This document shows, piece by piece, positions 9,978-19,837 of a stretch of DNA of 64,000 bases; the stretch's first letter is position 1, and the number at the start of each line of letters is the position of its first letter. The notes under the pieces are model-generated. The model saw nothing but the letters and a program-made list of their open reading frames with translations, searched no databases and was not told the origin of the DNA. The position numbers and the translations under genes are program-made. The stretch comes from Trichomonas vaginalis G3 (Eukaryota; Parabasalia; Trichomonadida; Trichomonadidae), in contig NC_067206.1 of the NCBI RefSeq assembly GCF_026262505.1, positions 34,921,896 through 34,985,895 of the forward strand, written 5' to 3'.

Positions 9978-12900
9978 TTATATAACAAATTTTCCAAATA
10001 ACGAAGGTTTTGAAGGCTGAATCTCTTCTACTTCGCTAGACTCTGTTGGTTCTGGTTCTGGATCTGTTCCAGACAAATCAAAACCAATTGTGAAATTAGA
10101 TGAACTCAAATGACCAGAAACACTCTTCAAATTGCTTAACGTCGTGAAGACATATATCAGTGAGCGAAGGGAGGCTCTTCCTGTTGTTGATTTCGCAATT
10201 TTCTGGTTTTGGACTAATTTAGAAATTTTCTTTTGATCTCTTAGGGAATTTATTGTCTTAACAGACTGCATTGCATTCTTTGATGCAAGAACAAGGTCTT
10301 CTATTATAGAACGAAGTCTATCTCCGCTTCTTACTGGATCAAGATTTTCATCAAGAGCAATTTGGCCAATTTTCCTTGCCCATGCTATCCATTGCTCTGC
10401 CTCTTGCATCTTGTCAGCATTTTCTTGCAGTTTGGCACGCTCGCTCTTGATTTTCTCGCTTTCTTTCGATAGTTGGTCGAATTCATTCAATTTTGAAACA
10501 GTCTGTTTGATGTATTGACTGATTTCAGATGAAAGCCTTGGAGCTGTTCCTTGGATTCTTGGTCCGAAATGGTTCCCAATTGCTCTCATTTCCTCTTTCA
10601 TTGTCTCATTCTCCTTTCTTTCGCTGTTTGCATCTAATATTCTTTGTTGGACCTTAACAAGAAGCTTTTCCGTCGATTCCTTCGTAATTGGCTGTGTATA
10701 ATCCGCGAATTCCTTAAACAATCGAACAATTTTAGCGCAAAAATCATGAATTTGTTTCAATGCGTCGTTCTTTGCTTTTTCTACTCTATTATCAGCATCA
10801 CATTTGATCTGCTGTACCTGGAAATCATTCTGCTTCTTCTTTAAGTTCATTTCCCTTTGATTTGCATCTTCAATACTTTTTAGCTTCAATTCCGAGCTTC
10901 TCTGCTTTATTGTCATAGCCGACAACTTCTGTCTTTCCTGTTTGAGCTCTTCTCTTACCTTGTCTCTGTCAGATTTAACAAAATCTAATTGTTTTTTAGC
11001 GTTTTCCAGCTCTTTTCTGAGTTTCATTGACTTCTTTTCGCTTTCCTCCTTCTCTTCCACGTATTTCTGTAGCAACAAAGTGTTGTTTGACCTCATTTGG
11101 CTGAGCATTTGTTTAAATTTCGATTTTGAAGTGGAGAAAAGGTCATTTGTCTCAACATTTATAGCTGCTATGCCATCATGGAACTGTTGGACCAACGAGT
11201 TGAGGTCAGATTTGACGTCATTGAACTGCAAAACCAAATCTTCCATTTGAGATTTGTTTGTTTCGTTCAATTGCTCGTTTTCTGAGGATTTATTGGACAG
11301 TTCTTGCTTTAGATGTTCATTTTCAGCTTCGATCTGCTCTATTTTTGACTTTTGCTCGACAATTTCGGATTTAATTTCTTCAGATTGTTTTTCAAACATG
11401 TTTTTACTGTTTTCGAACTCTTTCTGTGTAGTTTCAAGCAAACCCTGCAACTCATTGATCATATCTCCGTATTTTGCACCTGCTTCACTGAATTTTTGTT
11501 TTTGAATTTCGATCTTTTTCTCCAAAAACGCGATTGTCTTTGTTTCTTCACTTATTTCGACAGCCTCACCATTGGTAATTGCGTTGTACAAGTTCCTGAA
11601 CTTATCTTCTTCGTCTGTTCCGATTGAACTCGCTAATAATTTCTCAGAAATCTTCTTTGATAATTTTTGACACTTTTCCAGTTCATTTATACGGTTTTGG
11701 AGGTCAATTACTTGGGAATTCGTCATTTCGGATCTTGTATTCAACTCTGATTTGAGGTTTCTGTTTTCATTGGCCGTTTTTGTCGCTAATGATCTGACTT
11801 CCATCGAATACTTCTGTAAAACAGTGTTTGCGACCACGCACTGTGTCAGAACAGTGAATAACGGTTCATTGTTGGGTGCTCTGTACTTGTTATTCACTAA
11901 ATATTCGATCATAAAAGATTCTGGATCTTTTATTTCGCCGGAAATTGGTAAAAAGTGCTCGAAAACACTCTTCTCGGTATCAATGTTAAGTTTGTTCTTC
12001 GAAATAAAGGTGTTTACGTCAGAAACTGCAGAAATTAAAGAATTCTTCATTGCATCGGAAATTTGAGACGAAATCATGAATCTTTGAAGCTCCTTGCTAC
12101 GAGATAGCTCATTGATGTAATGTAATTGTGAATAAACAGCATTTTGGAGCTCTTTATTATATTCTTTGATTTTTTCAATGTCTTCAGCATTGGACTGGAC
12201 AGTAAGATTATCTATGACCTTAATTACCTTTTCTTCATCCGAAATCATGCTATTTTCCAAGATTTCTTCGATATTTTTATCATTATTTGAAGATTTGCGA
12301 ATTTCTTCAAAGATATTGGTAAAATCGAAGGTTTGTTCAGCAGACAAATCAATATCACGCGTCATTACCTGCTGTTGCTCGTTGGTTTCCTGGATTTGTT
12401 CGATCATTGAAAGTAATTTGAAGGAAGATTCGCCAAGGAGACGTCTTTGTTCGTATAGTTTTGTGAGCTGATCGTTCTGGAGCTGTAATTGGTCGCTCTG
12501 AGTGTCAATAAACTTAAGAAGTTGATCATTTTGGGATTTTAAGTGTTCTATCTCAACAGTGAGGTCTGCGATCTGTTGATCTTTCTCTTCTGTGTTATGC
12601 TCGCTGTCAAGCTGCGCTGTAAGCTCTTGAACTTTTTGATCTGTGTCATATAACAAATCTTCAAGCTTTTGACGCTTTTCTTTGGAACGACGAATGTAAT
12701 CTTGCATTTTCTCTTTTTCACTTGATAGTTGTTGAACACGATTTTCGTAGTTTTGTAATTCATTTGTTAAATCAATGATTTGAGCCTTTTGTTGAGTTAA
12801 TTTCGTCTTGCAATCTGCTACAATAGAACTATATTTTTGTTGTGTCTGCTCTAATTGCTGTTTTGTCATCTTTAATTCGTCTTTTACAGGTGAAAGTAAA

Positions 12901-13244
12901 GATGTGTTTGAAAGACGTGAATTTTCAGCTTTTAACTCTGTAAGTTGATGCTTGAGATCTTCGTTTTCATCAATAATATCTGTAAAAACATGAGAAGAGT
13001 TTTGGCTATATAAAATTTTCATTGTAGTGGAAACCAATGTCAAAACTTCGCTAGAATCACTTTGTTGGACTGTCTTAATAAGATCATCATTCAGTTCTTG
13101 CAAATGAGCAAGGTTTTGGGGAGTGAAATCAGGTTTATTTTGAAAATCTTTAACACACTTCTCCAAAGCAGTATATTGTGGAATACTCCTATAATTTGGT
13201 GGATTTACCTGTTTGTTGGAGCCTTTAGACGCTAAAGTTGTCAT
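9978..13244 (-). CDS. Long coiled-coil protein
   Basis: 1088 residues from an ATG at 13244. The N-terminal 110 residues are ordinary globular-like sequence (NPPNYRSIPQYTALEKCVKD); residues of about 110-1000 are nearly continuous coiled coil rich in Q, E, K, N and S, and a short Ser/Glu-rich acidic tail (DPEPEPTESSEVEEI) ends in SLFGKFVI. No signal peptide, membrane segment or catalytic motif is visible. Trichomonad proteins like this are often labelled viral A-type inclusion protein in databases because of coiled-coil similarity; that label says nothing about function. A golgin-like tether or cytoskeletal role would fit but is inference. The gene is divergent from the ankyrin gene at 13432, with 187 bases between the starts. 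Confidence 0.85.
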   Translation of the reverse strand: MTTLASKGSNKQVNPPNYRSIPQYTALEKCVKDFQNKPDFTPQNLAHLQELNDDLIKTVQQSDSSEVLTLVSTTMKILYSQNSSHVFTDIIDENEDLKHQLTELKAENSRLSNTSLLSPVKDELKMTKQQLEQTQQKYSSIVADCKTKLTQQKAQIIDLTNELQNYENRVQQLSSEKEKMQDYIRRSKEKRQKLEDLLYDTDQKVQELTAQLDSEHNTEEKDQQIADLTVEIEHLKSQNDQLLKFIDTQSDQLQLQNDQLTKLYEQRRLLGESSFKLLSMIEQIQETNEQQQVMTRDIDLSAEQTFDFTNIFEEIRKSSNNDKNIEEILENSMISDEEKVIKVIDNLTVQSNAEDIEKIKEYNKELQNAVYSQLHYINELSRSKELQRFMISSQISDAMKNSLISAVSDVNTFISKNKLNIDTEKSVFEHFLPISGEIKDPESFMIEYLVNNKYRAPNNEPLFTVLTQCVVANTVLQKYSMEVRSLATKTANENRNLKSELNTRSEMTNSQVIDLQNRINELEKCQKLSKKISEKLLASSIGTDEEDKFRNLYNAITNGEAVEISEETKTIAFLEKKIEIQKQKFSEAGAKYGDMINELQGLLETTQKEFENSKNMFEKQSEEIKSEIVEQKSKIEQIEAENEHLKQELSNKSSENEQLNETNKSQMEDLVLQFNDVKSDLNSLVQQFHDGIAAINVETNDLFSTSKSKFKQMLSQMRSNNTLLLQKYVEEKEESEKKSMKLRKELENAKKQLDFVKSDRDKVREELKQERQKLSAMTIKQRSSELKLKSIEDANQREMNLKKKQNDFQVQQIKCDADNRVEKAKNDALKQIHDFCAKIVRLFKEFADYTQPITKESTEKLLVKVQQRILDANSERKENETMKEEMRAIGNHFGPRIQGTAPRLSSEISQYIKQTVSKLNEFDQLSKESEKIKSERAKLQENADKMQEAEQWIAWARKIGQIALDENLDPVRSGDRLRSIIEDLVLASKNAMQSVKTINSLRDQKKISKLVQNQKIAKSTTGRASLRSLIYVFTTLSNLKSVSGHLSSSNFTIGFDLSGTDPEPEPTESSEVEEIQPSKPSLFGKFVI

Positions 13245-13431
13245 TTAAAGGTCCAATTTTTGAAATTAAATTCCAAAAAAGTGACAAATGTAAATACTTA
13301 TAAGAAAATGTTAAATGGGGTCTTAAAATCAAATTAAAAGGTAGTTAACGATTATTTTTAAAAGAATTCTATAATTTAAGGGTCTGAAAATAAATTTAAG
13401 TTGTAACGTACGATTATTTAGGAAAGAAATT

Positions 13432-14718
13432 ATGGAAGGGGATAAGTCTGGCCCCTTTGATTCAGTGAACATTCCTAAACATATGCAGAAATATGCTCAA
13501 CTCCTTGAGTATCTCAAAAAATTATCGTTAGATAACATGGATGATACACTTGGAGCGCTTAGACATTCGTTTTTTCATGAAGACTATGATGAAGTAGCCG
13601 CAATTCTCGTCTATACATCAACAGCACCACTTTACGATTCTGTTATGGCAGAAATTTTAACATATAAATTATGTATTGAGTGGAATCACTTCAATTACGC
13701 AGTATTACGCGTTTTTGCATCAATGGAATCAATTCTTCCGTATACAAAATATATTAGAAGTCTATTTCAGCGAGGAATGTGGACATTTAGTAAAATTCAA
13801 GAATCATTACAGGATGTGAATGGATATGAGTTAGTCTTTGCCAAAGAAATCGTTGAAAACTGTCCACAAGATGACAAATTCGATAAATTGACTCGAGAAT
13901 ACAGGAAAAATGATTGGAAACTTTATAATGAAATTATTGAATGCGGATTCCCACTAAATGAATTAGGATATGCAATTAAAAACGATAATCTACCACTCTT
14001 ACAAGAATTAGCCTCAAAAGAAGACTTTGATTATGATCAAAAAATTTTACAAGAACATTTCGGCTCTCATGAGCGCACATTGATCAGTACAGCTGCATAC
14101 TACGGAAGCATCAATTGCTTTAAGTTTTTACTCGTAAATAAAGCAAAAATCGACTCATCAACTGCTGAATGCGCCATAATGCATGGAAACCTCGAAATCA
14201 TCAAACTATCAATTGAACAACTCAAAGACCATTCATGTCTTCTTCCTGCAGCAGTTTTGGCCCATAGAGATGACTTATTTGTTTGGATTTCCGAAAATTT
14301 CTCAGATACGAAGCAGGCATCACTGTATGATTGTGTAAGATCATTAAACTACAAAGCTTTGCTATATTACATTGAAAAACAGTCAATGTCAAAAGATTAT
14401 CAACCTTCTTTATGTGTTGCCGCTCAAATGGGTATTGTTTCAATGTGCCGTGTTCTTATCGAGAATGGTGCCGACACTAAAGCGACTATGGGACTTAAAG
14501 ATACTGCTCTTCACCTTGCAACTAGATGCCAACACTTTTATGTCGTTTCTTTCCTTTGTTCTCATGGTGCTGATTCAAATCTGAGGAATGAAATTGGAAA
14601 AACTCCATACGACATCGCCGATGATGTCAAGAACGAGAATATCAGACAATTCCTTAGTTATAATGGCGGGAAACCAGCCAGACTTGTAGAGAAGATGAAT
14701 AATAACAATACTAAATAA
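13432..14718 (+). CDS. Ankyrin-repeat protein of the DUF3447 type
   Basis: 428 residues and intact. The N-terminal two thirds are helical, with the family signature around residues 160-250 (IKNDNLPLLQELAS, LISTAAYYGSINCFKFLL, ECAIMHGNLEIIKL), which corresponds to the SLLELCCYYGSVNCFKFLR block of the other members. Recognisable ankyrin repeats lie near the C-terminus (QPSLCVAAQMGIVSMCRVLI, DTALHLATRCQHFYVVSFL, GKTPYDIADDVKNENIRQFL). The ATG at 13432 follows an AT-rich leader. It lacks a signal peptide or membrane segment. A 270-bp piece of this gene has been copied to 17479-17751, differing at only a few third-codon positions, so the copying is recent. Confidence 0.85.
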   Translation: MEGDKSGPFDSVNIPKHMQKYAQLLEYLKKLSLDNMDDTLGALRHSFFHEDYDEVAAILVYTSTAPLYDSVMAEILTYKLCIEWNHFNYAVLRVFASMESILPYTKYIRSLFQRGMWTFSKIQESLQDVNGYELVFAKEIVENCPQDDKFDKLTREYRKNDWKLYNEIIECGFPLNELGYAIKNDNLPLLQELASKEDFDYDQKILQEHFGSHERTLISTAAYYGSINCFKFLLVNKAKIDSSTAECAIMHGNLEIIKLSIEQLKDHSCLLPAAVLAHRDDLFVWISENFSDTKQASLYDCVRSLNYKALLYYIEKQSMSKDYQPSLCVAAQMGIVSMCRVLIENGADTKATMGLKDTALHLATRCQHFYVVSFLCSHGADSNLRNEIGKTPYDIADDVKNENIRQFLSYNGGKPARLVEKMNNNNTK

Positions 14719-15462
14719 ATTATGTTTTTTTTATCACATTGAATATTAATACTTTTTACTTTTTAGGGATTTGATTTTTAATAATTGACAACTCCAAAAT
14801 TTTTAAAATACGCAAATAATGTGCAAATTCAATTTTAAATAATCGTTTTTGCGCATTTTCTTCAATCTATGTAAAACCCCAATAAGGATTCATTAATTTA
14901 AATTGTCTGTAAAATGTTTGAATATTTCCATAATTTCCAAGCTTTTACTTTTTGGGATTTTAATAGATTCTTGAATTTGTATAATTTGAATATTAACACT
15001 TTCCTGACTTTTTGTCAGACATGCGAAGTAAGCCAAAAATGTAGGAAAAGTGTGATTCTATTGCATATGATTATTTTTACTTCTATTGCAAAATTACTTA
15101 ACAACATTTGCACCAAAAATAGTTGTATGCAAGAGAATTGCAATTTTTATGAAGCTTCTCTAAGGCAAACTCTATTCACATTAAGTGTACTGCGAGTCAA
15201 AAGGCATATCTACCTTCAACTTGATTCACAGCTTATATTTACTACTTTGTGACACAAAGCAAATGAAAAAAATTACTTGTCGAGTTAACGAAATAAGTTG
15301 TAAACAACTTTATTAAAACAAACTCTATCTATTAAATCATTCAATCGATGATATATAAGCTGCATTTAGAAAACATGATATTCAAATTGCGAATGCTCAT
15401 TTTAAAATAAAAAATATTTATGATAGAGATAATTGCTTACAAACAATACAATTGTGAAAAAA
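14719..15462. other. Intergenic region, nothing recognised
   Basis: AT-rich sequence between two convergent genes. A 112-codon frame at 14914 is rich in Phe, Leu and Cys, has no motif and starts in AT-rich sequence, so I do not call it a gene. Confidence 0.5.
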
Positions 15463-16083
15463 TTAACATTCACAAAAATCGTTGAAAAATTCTTCCTCAT
15501 TGAGTATTTCATCAATAAATGGTCCTTCTTGTAGGATGAATTCGATTTCATCCGAATTTTGAATGTTTGTATGTGAAACATCACCATATTTTGATAATAC
15601 TGCGTTATCGTGCTCGAGAGACGATTTATTCGATGCTTTGCGGGTAATGAATCTTTTAGTGCAAAGCTTCTTGAGAGCACTTTGGTTATCTTTGTTCACG
15701 GACAAGTATATCTGAAAAGATGATTCAGTTGCGATTTTCCTTCTCTGGAGTCTCTTGTAAGCGAGTTTGATGTCAATATCAGTTCTTCCCTCGAAAAAGC
15801 TAGACATTTTTACCCAATGAGGGCCAATAATCGAATACAATTGAATGATCCTTAAAAGTTCATTATTTGTGAAATCTATATTTTGTTTTGTGTTAATAAG
15901 ATAGTTGTAATATCTATCTTTACATTGTCGAACATTTCTCTTCATAATTCTGCTGATTTCATCCCAGTCGATTTCACATTTTTTGAAAGATGAAACTAAG
16001 GATAAAAGTTGCGCATCCTCTTCTTGGCTGAAATGATTTCTAACTCTCTTCGTGCTTGGTTGCATATCATTACAAGGAAACAT
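15463..16083 (-). CDS. R2R3 Myb-like DNA-binding protein
   Basis: 206 residues. Two Myb/SANT repeats are visible. The first (about residues 15-65) has FSQEEDAQLLSLV, then a tryptophan in IDWDEISRIM and RQCKDRYYNYL as recognition helix. The second (about 68-118) has FTNNELLRIIQLYSIIGPHWVKMSSF and RTDIDIKLAYKRL. Repeat spacing and the RQCKDR motif match the small Myb proteins that are numerous in trichomonads, where family members regulate transcription by binding promoter elements. The C-terminal 90 residues are acidic and probably disordered (EIEFILQEGPF, DEILNEEEFF), possibly an activation region. The ATG at 16083 is the first in frame. Targets cannot be told from the sequence. Confidence 0.85.
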   Translation of the reverse strand: MFPCNDMQPSTKRVRNHFSQEEDAQLLSLVSSFKKCEIDWDEISRIMKRNVRQCKDRYYNYLINTKQNIDFTNNELLRIIQLYSIIGPHWVKMSSFFEGRTDIDIKLAYKRLQRRKIATESSFQIYLSVNKDNQSALKKLCTKRFITRKASNKSSLEHDNAVLSKYGDVSHTNIQNSDEIEFILQEGPFIDEILNEEEFFNDFCEC

Positions 16084-16299
16084 TTATAAAAATGTAAAAT
16101 TTTTTCACGTTTTCAATTGATCACTTTTTGAGAGTAATTCAATTTAACCATAAAACAAATATAATAATTATTTAAAAAGACACAGGATGGTTGATTTTTT
16201 TCTTTTTTCACCTCACAATATAATCGGATCCTACAAAAACCTAAACATATAACTTTATCATCATGTAAATTAATAATAAATATCAGAATAATAAAAAAA

Positions 16300-16590
16300 G
16301 AGGATGTTTTATTGTCGTCTGGAAAAGTGACAAAATTATTATTGTCGTCTAAAAAGGTGACAAATTATTATTGTCGTCTGGAAAAGTGACAAAATTATCA
16401 TTGTCGTCTAAAAAATAGATTTTTCAAGCATGTTTCGGTACCTAAATAAAGGAAGAACATCAATTCCATCTATGTATATAGTATGCAAACACGCATGATA
16501 TATGGAGTAGCTCTTTATCTGGCTAAAAATCCTATTATTTGAAAATTCGCATTGTCGTCTAAAACCGCCAGACGACAATAATAATACCCC
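16300..16590. mobile_element. MITE, copy 1 (GTCGTCTGG terminal repeats)
   Basis: A 291-bp non-coding element almost identical to the copy at 19546-19837. Ends are imperfect 23-bp terminal inverted repeats that share ATTGTCGTCTGG next to a G-rich tip (GAGG left, GGGG on the reverse strand of the right end). Four subterminal direct repeats of the type TTGTCGTCTRRAAAAGGTGAC follow the left end. Flanks here (ATAAAAAAA and TAAAAAATA) are only an approximate target duplication. The terminal and subterminal structure with a 9-bp duplication at the second copy points to a MULE-type DNA transposon family, by inference. Confidence 0.8.
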
Positions 16591-17139
16591 TAAAAAATAT
16601 TTTACAAATAAATTATTGAAAATTATCGTATTGCTATTTTGGAAACAGAATTAAAATATAATATGATTTTATAAACAACGTAAAATTTCAAATTGAATAA
16701 ATTCTGAATTTTGAACCCCGGTGAACTTTGAAATTTTTGAATGCAAACCGACAATTTCGCATTCAAAGTAAAGCCAAAGATGAACTATCACCGTTTTAAT
16801 CATATAAAATATTTTTACAATATGTTACGAATAGGAATATCATAATAAATACAGCTATTTCATAACAAATGAATCAAAAATTATGAAAAATATATTAAAA
16901 TTATGTTCTCATATAGACAAAAATCATCATAATGTTGATGTTCAGTTATTAAAAGAATATAATTCGAAAATAAAATGATAAATAAAAATAGATAAATTTG
17001 ATTTATGGTAATATACCATTTAATTATAATTTATTATATCATCATAAAATATACATCACTCCAAATGATTACCCAATAATCGAAAAAGAATTTCAATTTA
17101 TTTTCTATAAATTGAAAAATTAATAAACCACAATCAAAA
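16591..17139. other. AT-rich intergenic region, nothing recognised
   Basis: No open frame of interest and no repeat matched to the rest of the window. It separates the MITE from the gene fragments at 17140. Confidence 0.5.
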
Positions 17140-17405
17140 ATGATTGTTTAAGCTTTTCCACAATCAATTTCGGAATAAATCAAAAATAAGATTTCAAATT
17201 ATGAAATTTAAAAGATTTAATATTTAACAAATACAACAAAATCATACAACATATGTTAAATTTACAATCTTAGAGAAACACGCACAATCAAAGGAATTGA
17301 AATAAAAACAATCGCGGATCCGCAAATTAAGTTGTTTGAGTATTTTATTGAAGAAATAAAAAGATTTGAATTGCTTTCAACAACAGGAGATATGAAAGTA
17401 AATAA
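17140..17405 (-). pseudogene. Fragment of the multi-pass membrane protein gene
   Basis: This stretch matches the 3' end and downstream sequence of the membrane-protein gene at 21285 in two blocks: 17140-17278 with about 21121-21257, and 17298-17405 with about 21401-21508 (sharing GAATTGAAATAAAAACAATC and TTGAATTGCTTTCAACAACA). Roughly 140 bp between the blocks, coding for the C-terminal tail, are missing. It is a diverged, internally deleted copy without a start and cannot make the protein. Confidence 0.7.
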
Positions 17406-17478
17406 AAACTAATGATATATTTGGAACAATTAGGTATTTTTTTTCCTCGAAGCAATTTATGAAGTAGTCATCTTATAT

Positions 17479-17751
17479 ATCCGAGAATTTCTCAGATACG
17501 AAGCAGGCATCACTGTATGATTGTGTAAGATCATTAAACTACAAAGCTTTGCTATATTACATTGAAAAACAGTCAATGTCAAAAGATTATCAACCTTCTT
17601 TATGTGTTGCCGCTCAAATGGGTATTGTTTCAATGTGCCGTGTTCTTATCGAGAATGGTGCAGACACCAAAGCTACTATGGGACTTAAAGATACTGCTCT
17701 TCACCTTGCAACTAGATGCCAACACTTTTATGTCGTTTCTTTCCTTTGTTA
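17479..17751 (+). pseudogene. Ectopic fragment of the ankyrin gene at 13432
   Basis: About 270 bp nearly identical to 14288-14558, differing at a few positions that are silent in the source frame (for example GCC to GCA and ACT to ACC). It encodes the segment from NFSDTKQASLYDC through HLATRCQHFYVVSFLC and then runs into unrelated sequence and a stop. It has neither the N-terminus nor the last repeat. It lies directly beside the membrane-gene fragment, so two unrelated gene pieces have been joined here. Confidence 0.85.
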
Positions 17752-18029
17752 ACAGAGATATTTCTCAGAATCGGCCAACAAATAAGATTATTTTCGAAAT
17801 AAACTAAAACATGTCACCATCATCAAAATTAAATTATTAATATGGAATTTTTATTGAAATAATATCATCATTAACATATCTTGTTTCAATATAGAATCGC
17901 GCAACTAAAAAAGAATTATTTGATATTCTTAGCACCATGTTCAGATAAGAATTTGACAATTTCAGATGAATTCGCCTTGATAGCAATACTTAAAGGACAT
18001 TCATTAAAATTGAGAGAATTGCATAAAAA

Positions 18030-18463
18030 ATGATCAATATGAAAAGAAGGAGAATTCTATAAAATAATGAGAAATATGAAAAGAAAGAGAATGTATTTAA
18101 ACAATGAGAAACATCAACAGAAAGAAAATTCTATAAAACAATGGTAAATATTAAAAGAAAGGAAATTCCATAAAATATTGATAAATATAAAAAGAAAGGA
18201 AATATGATGAAGCAAAGAAAAATATGAAAAGAAAACGAATTGTATAAAACAATGATAAATATGAAATGAAGGAAAATGAAATAAAACAATAAGAAACATG
18301 AGAAGAAAGAAATTTCCATAAAACAAAGAGAAATATGAAAAGTAAAAGAATTATATAGCACAATGATAAATATGAAAATATAGAGTATTTCATAAAGCAA
18401 TGATAGATGTTAAAAGAAAGATAATGTAATAAAACAATGATAAATATGAAAAGAAAGAGAAAA
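18030..18463. repeat. Minisatellite block 1, about 35-bp unit
   Basis: Degenerate tandem units of about 35 bp with the core ATAAAACAATGATAAATATG followed by AAAAGAAAGAGAATT. The period is not a multiple of three, so reading frames rotate. The block sits between two ankyrin-coding pieces of the broken gene. Confidence 0.8.
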
Positions 18464-18574
18464 AGATTCATGTTAACATCAGCGCCATGTTCAACTAGGA
18501 ATTGAACAATTTCTATTGATTTCATTTTGATTGCAATACCAAGAGGGCATTCATTAATATTAAGAGAGTTTCAT

Positions 18575-18945
18575 ATAATAATGATATATATGAATAGAAG
18601 GAGGATTCTATAAAATAATGATAAATTTGGAAGGAAAGAAAATTTGATAAAACAATGATAAGTTTGAAAAGAAAAAGAATTCTATAAAACAATGATAGAT
18701 ATGGAAAGAAAGAAAATCCCATAAAACAATGAGAAATATGAAAAGAAGGAGAATCATATAAGACTATAATAAATATTAATAGAAAGAGAATTTCATTACA
18801 CAATGATAATTGTGGAAAGAAAGAGAATTGCATAAAACAATGATAGACATGAAAAGCAAGAGAATGTAATTAAATAATGCGAAAAATTAAAAGAAAGAAA
18901 ATTAGATAAAACTATTATAAATATGAAAAGAAAGAGAATAAATAT
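18575..18945. repeat. Minisatellite block 2, about 35-bp unit
   Basis: Same degenerate unit as the block at 18030, again flanked on both sides by a single ankyrin-coding piece of about 100 bp. Ankyrin piece plus block together recur at intervals of roughly 480-530 bp. Confidence 0.8.
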
Positions 18946-19049
18946 CTTGTTAACATCAGCACCAAGCTCAACTAAGAATTTGACAATTTCAATTAAATTC
19001 ACTTTGATTGCAATACTTAGGGGACATTCATTAATATTGAGAGAATATC

Positions 19050-19412
19050 ATAAAAGAATGATGTATATGAAGAGCATGAGAATGTAATAAAATAGTGCGG
19101 AATATAAAAAGAAAATTAATTATATAAAACAATGAGAAGTATGAAAAAGATAGAAAATTCTATAAAACAATAAAAAATATGAAGAGAAGGGAAATATAAT
19201 AAAACAATAAGAAACATGAAAGGAAATAAAATGTAATAAAACAACGAGAAATTTGAAAAGAAAGAGGATTACAATAAATATTGATAAATATGAAGAGAAA
19301 GATGATTTGATAAAACAATGACAAATATGAAATGAAGGATAATTCTAGAAAACAATGGTAAATATGAAAAGAAGGAGAATTCTATAAAACAATGAAAAAT
19401 ATGAAAAGAAAA
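19050..19412. repeat. Minisatellite block 3, about 35-bp unit
   Basis: Third block of the same unit. On its right it meets the pre-ankyrin coding sequence (GMDYDEI on the minus strand), so the first expansion occurred close to the start of the repeat region of the gene. Confidence 0.8.
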
Positions 19413-19545
19413 AGTAAATAAATTTCGTCGTAATCCATTCCATTAAAAAGTAAATAAGATGCAACATCATAATTTCCCCAATACATGCTTTCTGCTATTG
19501 AAGGTAAAGTATGCTCAAAATTTGTTTTAAGATACTCAGCAATTT

Positions 19546-19837
19546 GAGGATGTTTTATTGTCGTCTGGAAAAAGTGACAAAATTATTATTGTCGTCTAAA
19601 AAGGTGACAAATTATTATTGTCGTCTGGAAAAGTGACAAAATTATCATTGTCGTCTAAAAAATAGATTTTTCAAGCATGTTTCGGTACCTAAATAAAGGA
19701 AGAACATCAATTCCATCTATGTATATAGTATGCAAACACGCATGATATATGGAGTAGCTCTTTATCTGGCTAAAAATCCTATTATTTGAAAATTCGCATT
19801 GTCGTCTAAAACCGCCAGACGACAATAATAATACCCC
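19546..19837. mobile_element. MITE, copy 2, inserted in an ankyrin gene
   Basis: A 292-bp element almost identical to the copy at 16300, differing mainly by one A. It is flanked by an exact 9-bp target duplication, CAGCAATTT at 19537-19545 and 19838-19846, which fixes the element ends. Removing the element and one duplication copy rejoins the ankyrin-gene reading frame (YRNYEIA on one side, EYLKTNFEHT on the other). A 9-bp duplication is typical of MULE-type transposons. It encodes nothing and must be moved by a transposase elsewhere. Confidence 0.9.

Noticed and set aside
14914-15252. 112-residue cysteine-rich protein
   Set aside because: No motif, AT-driven composition and no plausible leader; probably chance.
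18114-19002. Hydrophobic membrane proteins suggested by Phe/Ile-rich frames on the minus strand
   Set aside because: They are translations of the 35-bp satellite in rotating frames within a broken ankyrin gene.
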